Assembly: GCF_034044635.1 (NCBI RefSeq)
Contig: NZ_JAXCLX010000001.1
Span: 372,001-436,000 of the forward strand
DNA from: Dongia rigui
GTDB taxonomy: Bacteria > Pseudomonadota > Alphaproteobacteria > Dongiales > Dongiaceae
Reading direction: 5' to 3'
Length of the DNA: 64,000 nucleotides
The notes beneath the pieces were generated by a model. That model saw only the letters and a list, made by a program, of their open reading frames with translations, had not been told where the DNA came from and made no database searches. Shown one piece after another: positions 25,932 to 37,999 of the stretch (positions within the stretch are counted from its first letter, which is position 1; every line of letters begins with the position of its first letter). The position numbers and the translations under genes were made by a program.

Positions 25932-28181
25932 CTACTGGGCAGCATGCTGCCCTCCCGGCGCGGGCCGCACGATATTGGCCGGCTGCGGCGCCATGCCTAC
26001 CGCGGCATCCGCCGCCTGATAGCGGTAGAGCTGGGCATAGCGGCCGTTGCGCTGGATGAGCTCGCCATGGCTGCCGTCTTCGACCAGGCGCCCCTTCTCG
26101 ATGGTCAAGATCCGATGGCAGGCGCGGACCGCCGAGAGCCGGTGGGCGATGATGAGCACGGTGCGGCCCCTGGCGATTGCCGCCATGTTGTCCTGGATGA
26201 TGCGCTCGGATTCGTAATCAAGCGCCGAGGTCGCCTCGTCGAAGATGAGGATCTTCGGGTTGCTGACCAAGGCACGCGCAATCGCCATGCGCTGGCGCTG
26301 GCCGCCGGAGAGGCTGGCGCCGCGTTCGCCCAGCACCGTGTCATAGCCCTGCGGCAATTCCAGGATGAAGTCATGGGCGCCAGCGAGCTTCGCCGCGCCT
26401 ACCACCCGGTCCATCGGCATGCCGGGGTCGGCGAGCGCGATGTTCTCGCGGATCGAACCGGTGAAGAGCACGTTCTCCTGCAGCACGACGCCGATCTGGC
26501 GCCTGAGCCAGGCGGGATCGATGAGGGCCAGATCCATGCCATCGATGAGGACGCGGCCGCGTTCCGGCACGAAGAGGCGCTGCACCAGCTTGGTGAGGGT
26601 CGATTTGCCGGAACCCGAGGAGCCGACGATACCGATCATCTGACCGGGCAAGATATCGAGGGAGAGATCGGAGAGCACCTCCGGCGCATCCGGCCGGTAG
26701 CGGAAGATGACGTGATCGAAGCTTATGCGGCCGGTAAGGCTGGGCGGTGTCGCCTTGTCGGCGCGGTGCAGCGGCTCGGTCGGCGCGTTGAGGATATCCC
26801 CTAAGCGATTGACCGAGATGCGCACCTGCTGGAAGTCCTGCCACATCTGCGCCAGACGCAGCACCGGCCCATGCACCTGATTGGCCAGCATGTTGAAGGC
26901 GACCAGCGCACCCACGGTGAGATCGCCGTTCAGCACCGCCTTGGCGCCGAGATAGAGGGTGAGCAGCACCGTCGCCTTGTTGATGAGCTGCGCCGTCTGG
27001 CTCGCGGTGTTGCCGAGCTTGGTGACGCGGAAGGCCGCCGAGACATAGCCCGCCAGCTGTTCCTCCCAGCGGCGCTGCATGCGGGGTTCCACCGCCATGG
27101 CCTTCGCCGTCTCAATCCCGGTCACGGTTTCGACCAGGAAGGACTGGTTCTCGGCACCCCGGGCGAACTTCTCATCGAGACGCCGGCGGAAGATGGGCGT
27201 CACCAGCAGCGAGAGGACGACATAGGCCGGGATCGCCGCCATGACGACCAGCGTGAGGGTGGGGCTGTAATACCACATGACGGCGAGGAACACGCTGGTG
27301 AAGACCAGATCGATCACAAGCGTCAGCGCATTGCCGGTGAGGAAGGAGCGGATGCTCTCGAGTTCCCGCACCCGCGCCACGGAATCGCCCACTCGCCGTG
27401 CCTGGAAATAGGACAAGGGCAGCGAGAGCAAGTGGCGGAAGAGTTTCGCCCCCAATTCCACATCCACCCGGTTGGTGGTGTGGCTGAAGATATAGGTGCG
27501 CATGCCGCCCAGCAGCACCTCGAAGAGCGAGATGACGGCAAGCCCGATCACCAGCACGTCGAGCGTGGTGAGGCCGTGATGCACCAGCACCTTGTCGATG
27601 ATCACCTGGAAGAAGAGTGGTGTCACCAGCGCGAAAAGCTGCAGCACGAAAGAGGCGATGAGGACTTCCGCTAATATACGCTTGTATTTGAGGATCGCCG
27701 GAATGAACCAGGCGATATCGAATTTGGCGAAACTCTCCCCGAGACTCGCCCGCTTGGTCATCAGCAGCAGGCGGCCGGTCCAGATCTTCTCAAGTTCGGC
27801 CCGGGTCAACGCGACGGGGCGATTCTCTTCCGGATCATGCGCCAGCACCTTGGCGTCGCCGGCCTCGTTTGAAGCTATTTTTGCGAGAACAAAGAAGCGC
27901 CCGTCCTTGGTTTCGGCGATGGCTGGGAGCGGCGTTTTGGCGAGTTTCCGCCACTCCGATACAACCCAGCGCGCCTTGAGACCCGATTCCCGCGCGGCAC
28001 GGAGAAGGTCGGAGTCGGTGAGGCCCTTGGGGCCTGGCGCGAAGCGGTGGGCAAGCGCCTTTGGGTCGACGGAGAGACCATGGAAGCGCAACAGGAGAGT
28101 CAGGCAAAGCAGGCCTGTATCAGCGGTTTCTGTGGGTGCATCGCTCGTTCCCGACTGCACCGGCGCCGCCTGATCGACCAC
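25932..28181 (-). CDS. HlyB/PrtD-type ABC exporter of the type I system, inactive C39-like domain
   Basis: 749 residues from GTG 28181, preceded by a G-rich stretch. Residues ~15-150 are a C39 peptidase-like domain in which the catalytic cysteine position reads Thr ('ADTGLLCL', where peptidases have DCG). It therefore should not cleave leader peptides, as in HlyB. About six membrane helices follow (~160-440). The nucleotide-binding domain has Walker A 'GSSGSGKST' near 515, signature 'LSGGQRQR' near 630, Walker B 'ILIFDEATSALD' near 645 and an H-loop 'IAHRL'. It energises export of C-terminal-signal substrates, and the giant RTX protein is the obvious one. It is the first gene of the minus-strand cluster. 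Confidence 0.94.
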   Translation of the reverse strand: MVDQAAPVQSGTSDAPTETADTGLLCLTLLLRFHGLSVDPKALAHRFAPGPKGLTDSDLLRAARESGLKARWVVSEWRKLAKTPLPAIAETKDGRFFVLAKIASNEAGDAKVLAHDPEENRPVALTRAELEKIWTGRLLLMTKRASLGESFAKFDIAWFIPAILKYKRILAEVLIASFVLQLFALVTPLFFQVIIDKVLVHHGLTTLDVLVIGLAVISLFEVLLGGMRTYIFSHTTNRVDVELGAKLFRHLLSLPLSYFQARRVGDSVARVRELESIRSFLTGNALTLVIDLVFTSVFLAVMWYYSPTLTLVVMAAIPAYVVLSLLVTPIFRRRLDEKFARGAENQSFLVETVTGIETAKAMAVEPRMQRRWEEQLAGYVSAAFRVTKLGNTASQTAQLINKATVLLTLYLGAKAVLNGDLTVGALVAFNMLANQVHGPVLRLAQMWQDFQQVRISVNRLGDILNAPTEPLHRADKATPPSLTGRISFDHVIFRYRPDAPEVLSDLSLDILPGQMIGIVGSSGSGKSTLTKLVQRLFVPERGRVLIDGMDLALIDPAWLRRQIGVVLQENVLFTGSIRENIALADPGMPMDRVVGAAKLAGAHDFILELPQGYDTVLGERGASLSGGQRQRMAIARALVSNPKILIFDEATSALDYESERIIQDNMAAIARGRTVLIIAHRLSAVRACHRILTIEKGRLVEDGSHGELIQRNGRYAQLYRYQAADAAVGMAPQPANIVRPAPGGQHAAQ

Positions 28182-28517
28182 GCCCCACCCCTGTCAAACT
28201 TTTCTAGCGCGAGACCCCTCTCGCGTTTTGCAGCACGAAATATGTCTGAAGGCCTAGGAACGAAGCAAGCGCGATTTCCACTTGAGCGGGACGATACGAC
28301 GAAATGTCACGCGAAAGCTGCAGTATCCTAAAAATTGCCTTGCATTTCGCAGATGCCCGCGCAGCAGAATCAGGTTGGCAAGAGTTGGTCGGCCGCCAAA
28401 GAGACCGGCGATGACAACCGTCGTCATGACTGGCATCTCGGCCTGCCCCCAACCCCGCACGCGCTTTGTCGTCGATAACGAAGATCGGGGTCAGCGCCGC
28501 ACCGCCAGTAATGACGT
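28182..28517. other. Upstream region of the secretion cluster; one hairpin, no supported gene
   Basis: This 336-bp gap should hold the promoter of the leftward exporter cluster, but no clear -35/-10 pair stands out. A hairpin CGCGAG-N6-CTCGCG followed by TTTT lies at 28208-28229. Read on the plus strand it resembles a terminator. Short overlapping frames on both strands show no recognisable domain. Confidence 0.5.
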
Positions 28518-28763
28518 ATGAGCAAGGAGCTTCTCCTCCCCGAGGAAACCGACGGCAGCTCCGCGGCCCTCACCGCGATGGCGCTCTCGCGGCTCTTCAT
28601 CTCGGACACGACCGAGGTCTCGAGCCATTACCAGGCCTTCGCCCGGATCGACGAACTCGCCAAGCCCGAACTCTGCGACGAGATCATCCTCGCCGGCGGG
28701 CGCTCATATTCGCATGTGCTCGTCCGCGAGCTCACGCGACGGCCACAGAACATGCGGGGGTGA
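28518..28763 (+). CDS. Hypothetical protein, 81 aa, possibly truncated by a frameshift
   Basis: ATG 28518 to TGA 28763. Codon third positions are strongly G/C, which supports real coding, but there is no clear ribosome site. The sequence ('ALSRLFISDTTEVSSHYQ', then 'CDEIILAGGRSYSHVLV') is not recognised. Just past the stop another frame (GTG 28760 to TGA 28852, with 'TWRESAISALEKHQRRKNF') also looks coding. The original gene may have been ~110 residues and is now broken. Confidence 0.4.
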   Translation: MSKELLLPEETDGSSAALTAMALSRLFISDTTEVSSHYQAFARIDELAKPELCDEIILAGGRSYSHVLVRELTRRPQNMRG

Positions 28764-28948
28764 AGGGCGACACTTGGCGCGAGAGCGCCATCTCGGCGCT
28801 CGAAAAGCATCAGCGGCGAAAGAATTTTTGCGACGCCCAGCTAAGCCGCTGACGCGCCAAGAGTATTTATTTGACGAAAATTGCAGATATCGGAACCGCC
28901 GCATTCGACCGTTCAAATATCTGCTGCCTGTCGATTTGCAGGTGGATC

Positions 28949-29062
28949 ATGGATCGCGACAACAAGGGCATCAACATCGCGTCTCAGGAAGGCATATCGG
29001 GATCCGTTTCGGGTTCCGCAAGTGGTCTTCCAGACGTCGGCACTTTTTGGCGGAGGCTTTGA
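28949..29062 (+). CDS. Small ORF, 37 aa, immediately upstream of the Xis-like gene
   Basis: ATG 28949 lies after an AGGTGG sequence, and TGA 29060-29062 ends one base before the next gene's ATG 29064. The peptide is rich in Gly and Ser ('GISGSVSGSASGLPDVG') and matches nothing I know. Its tight spacing suggests translational coupling to the helix-turn-helix gene, as a leader or small regulator. It could also be chance. Confidence 0.35.
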   Translation: MDRDNKGINIASQEGISGSVSGSASGLPDVGTFWRRL

Positions 29063-29063
29063 C

Positions 29064-29351
29064 ATGTCAAAGCAAGACCGCGTGCCGAAGAGCTGGCCCG
29101 AAATCATGAGCGACGTGATGGCAGCGGCATATCTCGATATGTCGCAGAGCCAGTTTCTCTCTTTGGTCAAACAAGGGCGCCTGCCGGCGGCGCGAACGGT
29201 TTTCGGATCGTCAATGGTCCGCTGGCGGCGCGCGGCGCTTGACGCCGCAATCAATGTCGAATTCTGCCTTCCCGTCTCCAACAAAACTGCTACGGAGCTC
29301 GCCTCCCCCGACGGCAGCGAATGGATGGATGCCATACAAGATGCTGCTTAA
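29064..29351 (+). CDS. Small helix-turn-helix protein, Xis/AlpA-like
   Basis: 95 residues. ATG 29064 has GGAGG 7-8 bases upstream. The central part ('VMAAAYLDMSQSQFLSLVKQ', then 'GRLPAA' and 'MVRWRRAALDAAI') matches the MerR/excisionase type winged helix used by AlpA and Xis proteins: an 'AAAYL..S...F..LV..G.LP' core and a following 'RW....LDAAI' helix. Its end overlaps the integrase start by 11 bp, so the two are co-expressed. The likely job is controlling integrase directionality or expression. Confidence 0.75.
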   Translation: MSKQDRVPKSWPEIMSDVMAAAYLDMSQSQFLSLVKQGRLPAARTVFGSSMVRWRRAALDAAINVEFCLPVSNKTATELASPDGSEWMDAIQDAA

Positions 29352-30477
29352 GTTGAAATTCATATGGCGAGTAACGTCAAAGGGTCGGACTTACACGTAT
29401 TATCGGCGCGGCAATGAAGCCATTCGCATCAACGGCGAGGTCGGCTCCGCCACTTTTTTCGAACACTATCGCCAAATCCACACGAGATTTGAGAAGTCGG
29501 ACGAACGGCCGGGCGCCAAAGTCGGTAGCCTCAAGGCGCTGATCGAGAACTACAAGGAAACGCATCAATACTTGATCACGAAGCCAAAAACCAAGAAAAG
29601 CTATCTGCGATACCTCAACCATCTCGAAGAAAAGTATGGCCACCTCCCGGTCGCGACCTTACCGAGGCCGTTTGTGGTTGCATTGCGCGACAAACACCAG
29701 AGCACGCCCCGCACCGCGAATGGCTTCATTCAGGCCATGAGCATTCTCATGAACCGGGCGAAGGAGATTGGCTGGATAAATCATAATCCGGCCGAAGGCG
29801 TGAAACTCCTCGAGACCGGTGACGGGCACCGGCCTTGGGAAGAGTCGGAAATCGAGGCATTTCGTGCGTGTTGGGCACTGGGAACGCTAGAGCGCACCGC
29901 ATACGAGATCGCACTCAACACGGGTCAACGAGGTATAGACTGCGTCAATATGGAGCGCGGCCACGTCGGAGACGGCGTCATTTCGGTCATGCAGAGCAAA
30001 ACTGGCGAGCGTGTGTGGGTGCCAATATCGCACGATCTTCAAGTCGCCCTAGACGCATGGTATGGCGAACGAGAGAAATGGATCGCCGATCGACTTGATC
30101 GAAGGAATCCGCTGCCGGTGCCATTGGACGTGAAGACGATGATCCTCACTGGCAAGAGGGGCCGCGAGCTTGCCGGAGAAGGCACGTTCAGCCACCTGCT
30201 CAATGACGCCTACAAGGCTGTCCCGGGCCTCTCCACGGGCCTCCATTTCGATGCAGCTAAGTCAGGCGTCACTTCCCATGGCCTGCGCTACACTGCGGCC
30301 ACGCGCCTACATGAACTCGGATGCTCGAAGGATGTAATCGCGTCAATCACCGGGCACGACACGATCGCAATGGTAGAGAAGTATATCCAGAAGAAGCGAA
30401 AGGCGCAGATTGCAATCAGCAGTCTGGACGAGGCTACGGCGGCACAAAATTCGAACCAGAGTGTAAAACCGCTCTGA
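29341..30477 (+). CDS. int: Tyrosine-type site-specific integrase of the element
   Basis: 378 residues from ATG 29341; a longer frame reaches 29239 but would overlap the upstream gene fully. An N-terminal SAM-like core-binding domain (~65-160) precedes the catalytic domain (~170-350). The conserved catalytic residues are visible: Arg in 'NTGQRGIDC', Lys in 'QSKTGER', His-x-x-Arg in 'SHGLRYTA', His in 'TGHDTIAMVEKY' and the nucleophile Tyr in the same motif. The gene ends 69 bp from the tRNA-Lys that is its target. One putative arm site overlaps its last codons. Confidence 0.95.
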   Translation: MLLKLKFIWRVTSKGRTYTYYRRGNEAIRINGEVGSATFFEHYRQIHTRFEKSDERPGAKVGSLKALIENYKETHQYLITKPKTKKSYLRYLNHLEEKYGHLPVATLPRPFVVALRDKHQSTPRTANGFIQAMSILMNRAKEIGWINHNPAEGVKLLETGDGHRPWEESEIEAFRACWALGTLERTAYEIALNTGQRGIDCVNMERGHVGDGVISVMQSKTGERVWVPISHDLQVALDAWYGEREKWIADRLDRRNPLPVPLDVKTMILTGKRGRELAGEGTFSHLLNDAYKAVPGLSTGLHFDAAKSGVTSHGLRYTAATRLHELGCSKDVIASITGHDTIAMVEKYIQKKRKAQIAISSLDEATAAQNSNQSVKPL

Positions 30478-30493
30478 GAAAACTGTAAAACCG
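30462..30493. other. Probable right-arm integrase-binding sites (two TGTAAAACCG decamers)
   Basis: Two direct copies of TGTAAAACCG at 30462-30471 and 30484-30493, 22 bp apart (about two helical turns), lie 54-85 bp from the attR core. The first overlaps the integrase stop region and the second overlaps its terminator. They match the decamers at 2018-2027 and 2078-2087. Confidence 0.6.
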
Positions 30494-30510
30494 GCCAAAG
30501 GCCGGTTTTT
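30487..30510 (+). terminator. Terminator of the integrase gene
   Basis: A 10-bp stem AAAACCGGCC / GGCCGGTTTT with an AAA loop and trailing T, ten bases after the integrase stop codon. It isolates the integrase transcript from the oppositely oriented tRNA. Confidence 0.85.
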
Positions 30511-30546
30511 GTCTTCGCGGAATTACCAACTATCCTAAGAGGATAG

Positions 30547-30622
<76 letters not shown>

Positions 30623-30650
30623 CGCTGACCGTCATGTCCGGTCGGCGCGC

Positions 30651-30679
30651 GGTATACCAAACGCCCTGCGGCCTGTCGA
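30651..30679 (-). promoter_or_regulatory. Probable sigma-70-type promoter of tRNA-Lys
   Basis: On the minus strand, TCGACA (30679-30674) and TATACC (30656-30651) are separated by 17 bp. A GC-rich discriminator follows, and the tRNA begins about 28 bp after the -10 box. A GC-rich discriminator is typical of stringently controlled stable-RNA promoters. Confidence 0.55.
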
Positions 30680-30729
30680 TAGCTAAATTTAATAATTCTG
30701 ACCGGGACTTACTGCCTTGTTTGCAGAGG

Positions 30730-31890
30730 CTAATTCTCTTCGCGTCCAGTGCGTCCGAGCTTGGCGTCACGATTGACATAGGCGGACATCATCAGGCCGA
30801 ATCCAGCCAGCACCGTCATCATCGCCGTGCCGCCATAGGAGATGAGCGGCAATGGCACGCCGACCACGGGAATGAGGCCCATGACCATGGCGGTGTTGAT
30901 GAAAAAATAGGTGAAGAGATTGAAGCTGAGGCCGAAGGCCATCATCTTGCCGAACTGGCTGCGGCAGCGGAGCGCGATGACGACGCCATAGAGGACCAGC
31001 ATCGAATAGAGCGTCAGCAGAACGATGCCGCCTACCAAGCCCCACTCTTCGGCAAACATGGTAAAGATGAAATCTGTGTGCCGTTCGGGCAGGAAGTCGA
31101 GATGGCTTTGCGTCCCTTGCAGGAAGCCCTTGCCCCAGACACCGCCGGACCCCAGCGCAATCTTCGACTGAATGATGTGGTAGCCGGCGCCGCGCACATC
31201 CGATTCCGGATCGAGGAAGGTCAGGATGCGCGCCTTCTGGTAATCGTGCAGCAGGCTGGAGTTCCAGGCGAAATAGGCGCCGACGACGCCCGCGGCGATG
31301 ATGATGGCGAATTTCCACCAGCGCACGCCGGCCGCAAAGAACATGGCGCCGCCGACGATCATCAAGGTGCCGGCGGTGCCAAGGTCGGGCTGCTTCATGA
31401 CGAGCCCAGCCGGTGCCACGGCGAGCAGGGTCGGCGGAATCAGCACCCAGGGCTTGCCGACGGCTTCCCAATCGACGCCGTGGAAGTAGCGCGCAAGGCT
31501 CAAGACCAGCGCGATCTTCATCATCTCCGAGGGCTGCAACTGCATGAAGCCAAGATTGATCCAGCGCTGCGCGCCCATGCCGATCTCGCCGAGGAATTCG
31601 ACATAGACCAGCAGGATGAAGGCCACGGCATAGAACGCATAGGCAAAGCGCATGTATAGGCGCAGATCTATGAGCGCCAGAATCAGCATCCCGAAGACAC
31701 CGAGGCCAAAGCGCTTGATCTGCGCGTCCATCCAGGGTTCGGCGCTGCCATGAGCCGCCGAGTAGAGAACGGCAAAGCCGATCGAGGCGACGACCGTCAC
31801 CAGCAGCACCAGGCTCCAATTGAGTTGCAGAAGCTTCTCGCCGATCGAGACCTTCTTCTGCTTATTGCCCATCGGGGTCATCGCAAACAT
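30730..31890 (-). CDS. rodA: RodA, SEDS-family peptidoglycan polymerase of the elongasome
   Basis: 386 residues with about ten membrane helices. It has SEDS landmarks 'GAQRWINLGFMQLQPSEMMKIALV', 'KQPDLGTAG', 'GWGKGFLQGTQSHLDFLPE'-type loop residues and 'ISYGGTAMM' near the C terminus. RodA makes glycan strands and works with the transpeptidase encoded just upstream. The start ATG 31890 shares a base with the mrdA stop (TGATG), so the two are coupled. It is the last gene of the mreBCD-mrdA-rodA set and ends 107 bp before tRNA-Lys. Confidence 0.95.
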   Translation of the reverse strand: MFAMTPMGNKQKKVSIGEKLLQLNWSLVLLVTVVASIGFAVLYSAAHGSAEPWMDAQIKRFGLGVFGMLILALIDLRLYMRFAYAFYAVAFILLVYVEFLGEIGMGAQRWINLGFMQLQPSEMMKIALVLSLARYFHGVDWEAVGKPWVLIPPTLLAVAPAGLVMKQPDLGTAGTLMIVGGAMFFAAGVRWWKFAIIIAAGVVGAYFAWNSSLLHDYQKARILTFLDPESDVRGAGYHIIQSKIALGSGGVWGKGFLQGTQSHLDFLPERHTDFIFTMFAEEWGLVGGIVLLTLYSMLVLYGVVIALRCRSQFGKMMAFGLSFNLFTYFFINTAMVMGLIPVVGVPLPLISYGGTAMMTVLAGFGLMMSAYVNRDAKLGRTGREEN

Positions 31891-34800
31891 CAGGGCATCT
31901 CCCGCCGGCCGCCTTCGTCATTCGGATTGCGTCGCGCCGGGTCTCGGCGCTGGCATTCGATCAGGATGTCGCGGGCGATAGGTGCGGCAAAGGTCGAGCC
32001 GCCGCCGCCGTGCTCGATGACGACCGAAATCGCATAGCGCGGCTGGTGGACCGGAGCAAAGGCCACGAACAGCGCATGATCACGCTGCGGCCAGGGCAGG
32101 TCTTCGTTCTTGCGCACACCCGTCGCGCGTTCCGACATGGTGATGCGGCGCACCTGGCTGGTACCCGTCTTGCCAGCCATCTCCATGCCCGGAATATCGA
32201 TCCGGCGACGATAGGCCGTGCCGCGCTGGTCGTTGGTCACCAAATCCATGCCGCGGCGGATGATCGCTAGGTGTTCCTGCTTTACATCCATCTTAGGAGC
32301 GGCATCGCTCTCTTGCCCGGCGTTCACGACCGTGAGCGGCGGGTACGCCTCGTCGCTGCCGGCAGCGCCATAGCGCTTGAAAAGCCGCGGCTTGATCGCA
32401 AATCCGCCATTGGCGACGCGGGCGGTCATCAAACACAGCTGCAATGGCGTCGCCTGGATGAATCCCTGGCCGATGCCAGCCACCAATGTCTCACCCGGAT
32501 ACCATTTTTCACCCAGCGTGCTGATCTTCCATTGCTGGTCAGGAATGACCCCCGGATTTTCGCCCGGCAGATCGACCCCCGTCGGTTGGCCGAGGCCGAA
32601 CTTGCGCGCCATCTCGGCGATGGCATCGATACCAACGCGCTTGGCCACATCGTAGTAATAGACGTCGCAGGAGTGCTTCAGGGCGTCCGCCATGCTGACA
32701 TGGCCATGGCCTTCCTTCTTCCAGCAATGCAGCCGCATCGGGCCGAAGGTGTAGAAGCCGGGGCAAAAGACGCTGAAGCTGGGGCTGATACCCGCTGCCT
32801 GCGCCGCCATGGTGGTGACGATCTTGAAAGTCGAGCCCGGCGCGTATCCGTCCGACACGGTCTTGTTGGTGAGCGGCCGGAACATGTCGGCGTTGAGCGT
32901 GCGCCACTCATCGCCTGAAATGCCACGATAGAAGGAGGCTGGATCGAAGCTTGGCGTCGACGCCATCGCCAACACCTCGCCGGTGAAGATATCCATCACC
33001 ACGGTCGAGCAGGATTGTTCGGCAGCGATTCGCTGCTGGGCAAATTCCTGCAGGCCGATGTCGATCGTGGTGACCAGATCCGCGCCCGGCTTCCCCTCGA
33101 CGCGCGACAGCTGCCGAATGATGCGCCCGACCGAGTTCACTTCCATCTCGCTCTTGCCGGCGGAACCGCGCAGCGACCGGTCATAGGTTTTTTCCAGCCC
33201 GTTCCGGCCGATACGGAATCCTGGCAGCGTCAGCAGCGGATCTGAATCGGCGGCGACTTCAGATTCGGACGCCGTCTGGACATAGCCAAGGATATGCGCC
33301 GTGAGGCCGGCGAACGGGTAATAGCGCTTCTGGTCTTCCTCGATGGAAATGCCAGGGAGTTCCGGCAGATTGAGTTCGACCTGGCTCATCTGGTCCCAGG
33401 ACAGGTCTTCCTTGACCGGGATCGGCGTGAACGCGCGGTTGCGTTTAAGCTCGCGCAACACCTTGGCACGCTCGCGTTCGGTGAGGGGCACGAGGCGCGC
33501 AAAATCGCCCAGCGTCTGCTCCAGATCCTTGGTCTGCTCGGCGACCAGGATCGCGCGGTAATTGGGGAAGTTCGCGGCGAGCGGCACGCCGAAGCGATCC
33601 AGGATCAGCCCGCGCGAGGGCGGTAACAGGCGCAAGTTGATGCGGTTTTCATCCGCGAGCAGCCGGTACTTCTCGGATTCCACGACCTGCAGATAATAGA
33701 GACGCGCGATCAGCGTGCCAACCAGGCCCGCCTGCATGCCGCCCATGATCATGGCACGCCTGGAGAAGACCTTGGCCTGATTCTGTGCCTGTTGCTTGTT
33801 ACCAGCCATGACGCAATCTCAATCGGTCGGCAGCAACCTGCGCTCGATCCATGCAAAAACATAAGCGAGCGGCGGGTAGCAGACGAACTCTAGCAGGAAA
33901 AGGTTGAAAGCCTGGACTGGATTCACGAGCGTCTCCTGCAAAAAGGAAACGAGCAGCCAGGTCAGCACGGTGGCACCGGCGGCGACCAGGCCGAACACCG
34001 CCCAGATCAGCAGGAATGGCATGCCGTTGAGCGGCTTCCGCTGCCACAAGGCCACACCATGCACCACCAGCAGGACCAGGAGGCCGACGCCGAACGGCGC
34101 CAGCATCAGGAAATCATGCAGCAGGCCGATCGACAGCACGCCCCACATGCTCATCAGGCCCGGCTGATGCACCGTCCAGAAGAAGACCGATATGAGGACC
34201 AGCGCCGACGCAACGGTGCCAAGACGCGGCAGGTGCCACGACAGCAAGGCAGCGAACAACAGCAAGATGGTGAGCCCGACCGGTAGTGCTGCACGCCAGG
34301 CAATGTCGGCCTGTTGGCCAAGACTTGGCCTGATCACTCGCCTGCCCCAGGGGACAGCAGGCCGGTCTGATTGTTGGGGCTCAGCGCCTTGGTGGTGTCG
34401 ACGCCCAAATCCTGCATTAGGATACCGGGCAGGCTGTAATCGATCAGGCGGATGTTCTCGAGCCGGCTGAAATCGACGAAGGGCTGCACCTGGATGTGAC
34501 CACCGCTCACTGAAACCACCTCGCCCACGGGCAATCCGGCGGGGAAGACGCCCCCCTGCCCCGACGTCACGATGCGATCGCCGATTTTGACGTCGTTGTC
34601 ACGCGACAGGTACAGCAGTTCAGGCAGATCCGAATTGCGCCCGGCGAGCACCGCCTGGTCGCGGCTGCGCTCGGCAACCACCGGCACACGGGCGTTGATG
34701 TCGGTGATCAGCAGGATGCGCGCGGAACGTTCGCCGACTTCCAGCACACGACCGGCAAGGCCGGCGCCGGTCATCGCGGCCTGCCCCTTGGCGACGCCCG

Positions 34801-35399
34801 CCTTGGTGCCACCCAGCACGATCAGCGAGCGCACAAAGCTCGACGAGGCGTCGGCAACGACACTGGCTGTGACGAAACTGACCTTGGGGCCGGTCTGGAA
34901 ATTCAGCAGTTCGCGCAGGCTGGCATTCTCGGCCTGCAATTCCCGGGCAACGCGCTGCCATTCCATCAGCGTGTCATTCTGGCGCTTCAGCGCCTCGTTC
35001 TCGGCCTTGAGCGCGAAATAGTCACGAACGTCGCTGGCGGTTTCACGTGCGGCGTCGATGGGCCGCGATACGGCGTTGATGACCGGCGCGGTCACGTCCA
35101 TGACGGCCATGCGCAAACGGCTCACAATGATGGAATCCGGCTTGCCGATCAGCATCAGGCCGAAGGCAAAGGCCACCAAAAGAACAAAAGTGAACCGATG
35201 GGTCCAGGAGCGGGTCGCTGCCGCGGCCCCGATCGATCCCATACGCTTGTTCACCTATGCTTCCTCCCGAACCGCGTGGACCGACTTATGAGTCGAAGCC
35301 GATCAATCACTTAGGCTATTTTTCCACAGGAAGGGTTAAAGCGCAATTACCAAGCTGCCGCATCCGCGTGATAAATCACGCCGCCAGCGCAGTTTTTCA

Positions 35400-36542
<1,143 letters not shown>

Positions 36543-36970
36543 TCAGCCAAAGTTGCGGCGAGACTCTGATCTGATGGGAATATTCCTCGGATTTTCACGC
36601 GTTAGCGGTCCGGAACATGCCCCGACTCCGGATACCAGCATGGCCCGGTCCGGCGTTGCTTTTACCGCCCGTGTCGCAACGGGACAAGAGGATTTGTGAT
36701 GGAATTCCAAATGAGTGTGGGCTGTTCCTGACAAGGCATGAGACCACTCGGATCCTCTCCCCTCCTCTGTCATCCCTATCTCACAGCGCGTCACCGCGAC
36801 GTCCTGCCATGCCTAGCCGGCTCGCCCAAAGCAGCACTTAAATAGAATGAGATTATAATATTATTCTCTTAAAAAGTGCATAATGTCTCCACCCTTGCGG
36901 GCCTCGCAAAGCAAAAGGGACGGCCCGATTGGACCGTCCCTTCGACACATGCGACTGAAGACGCGACTTA

Positions 36971-37999
<1,029 letters not shown>
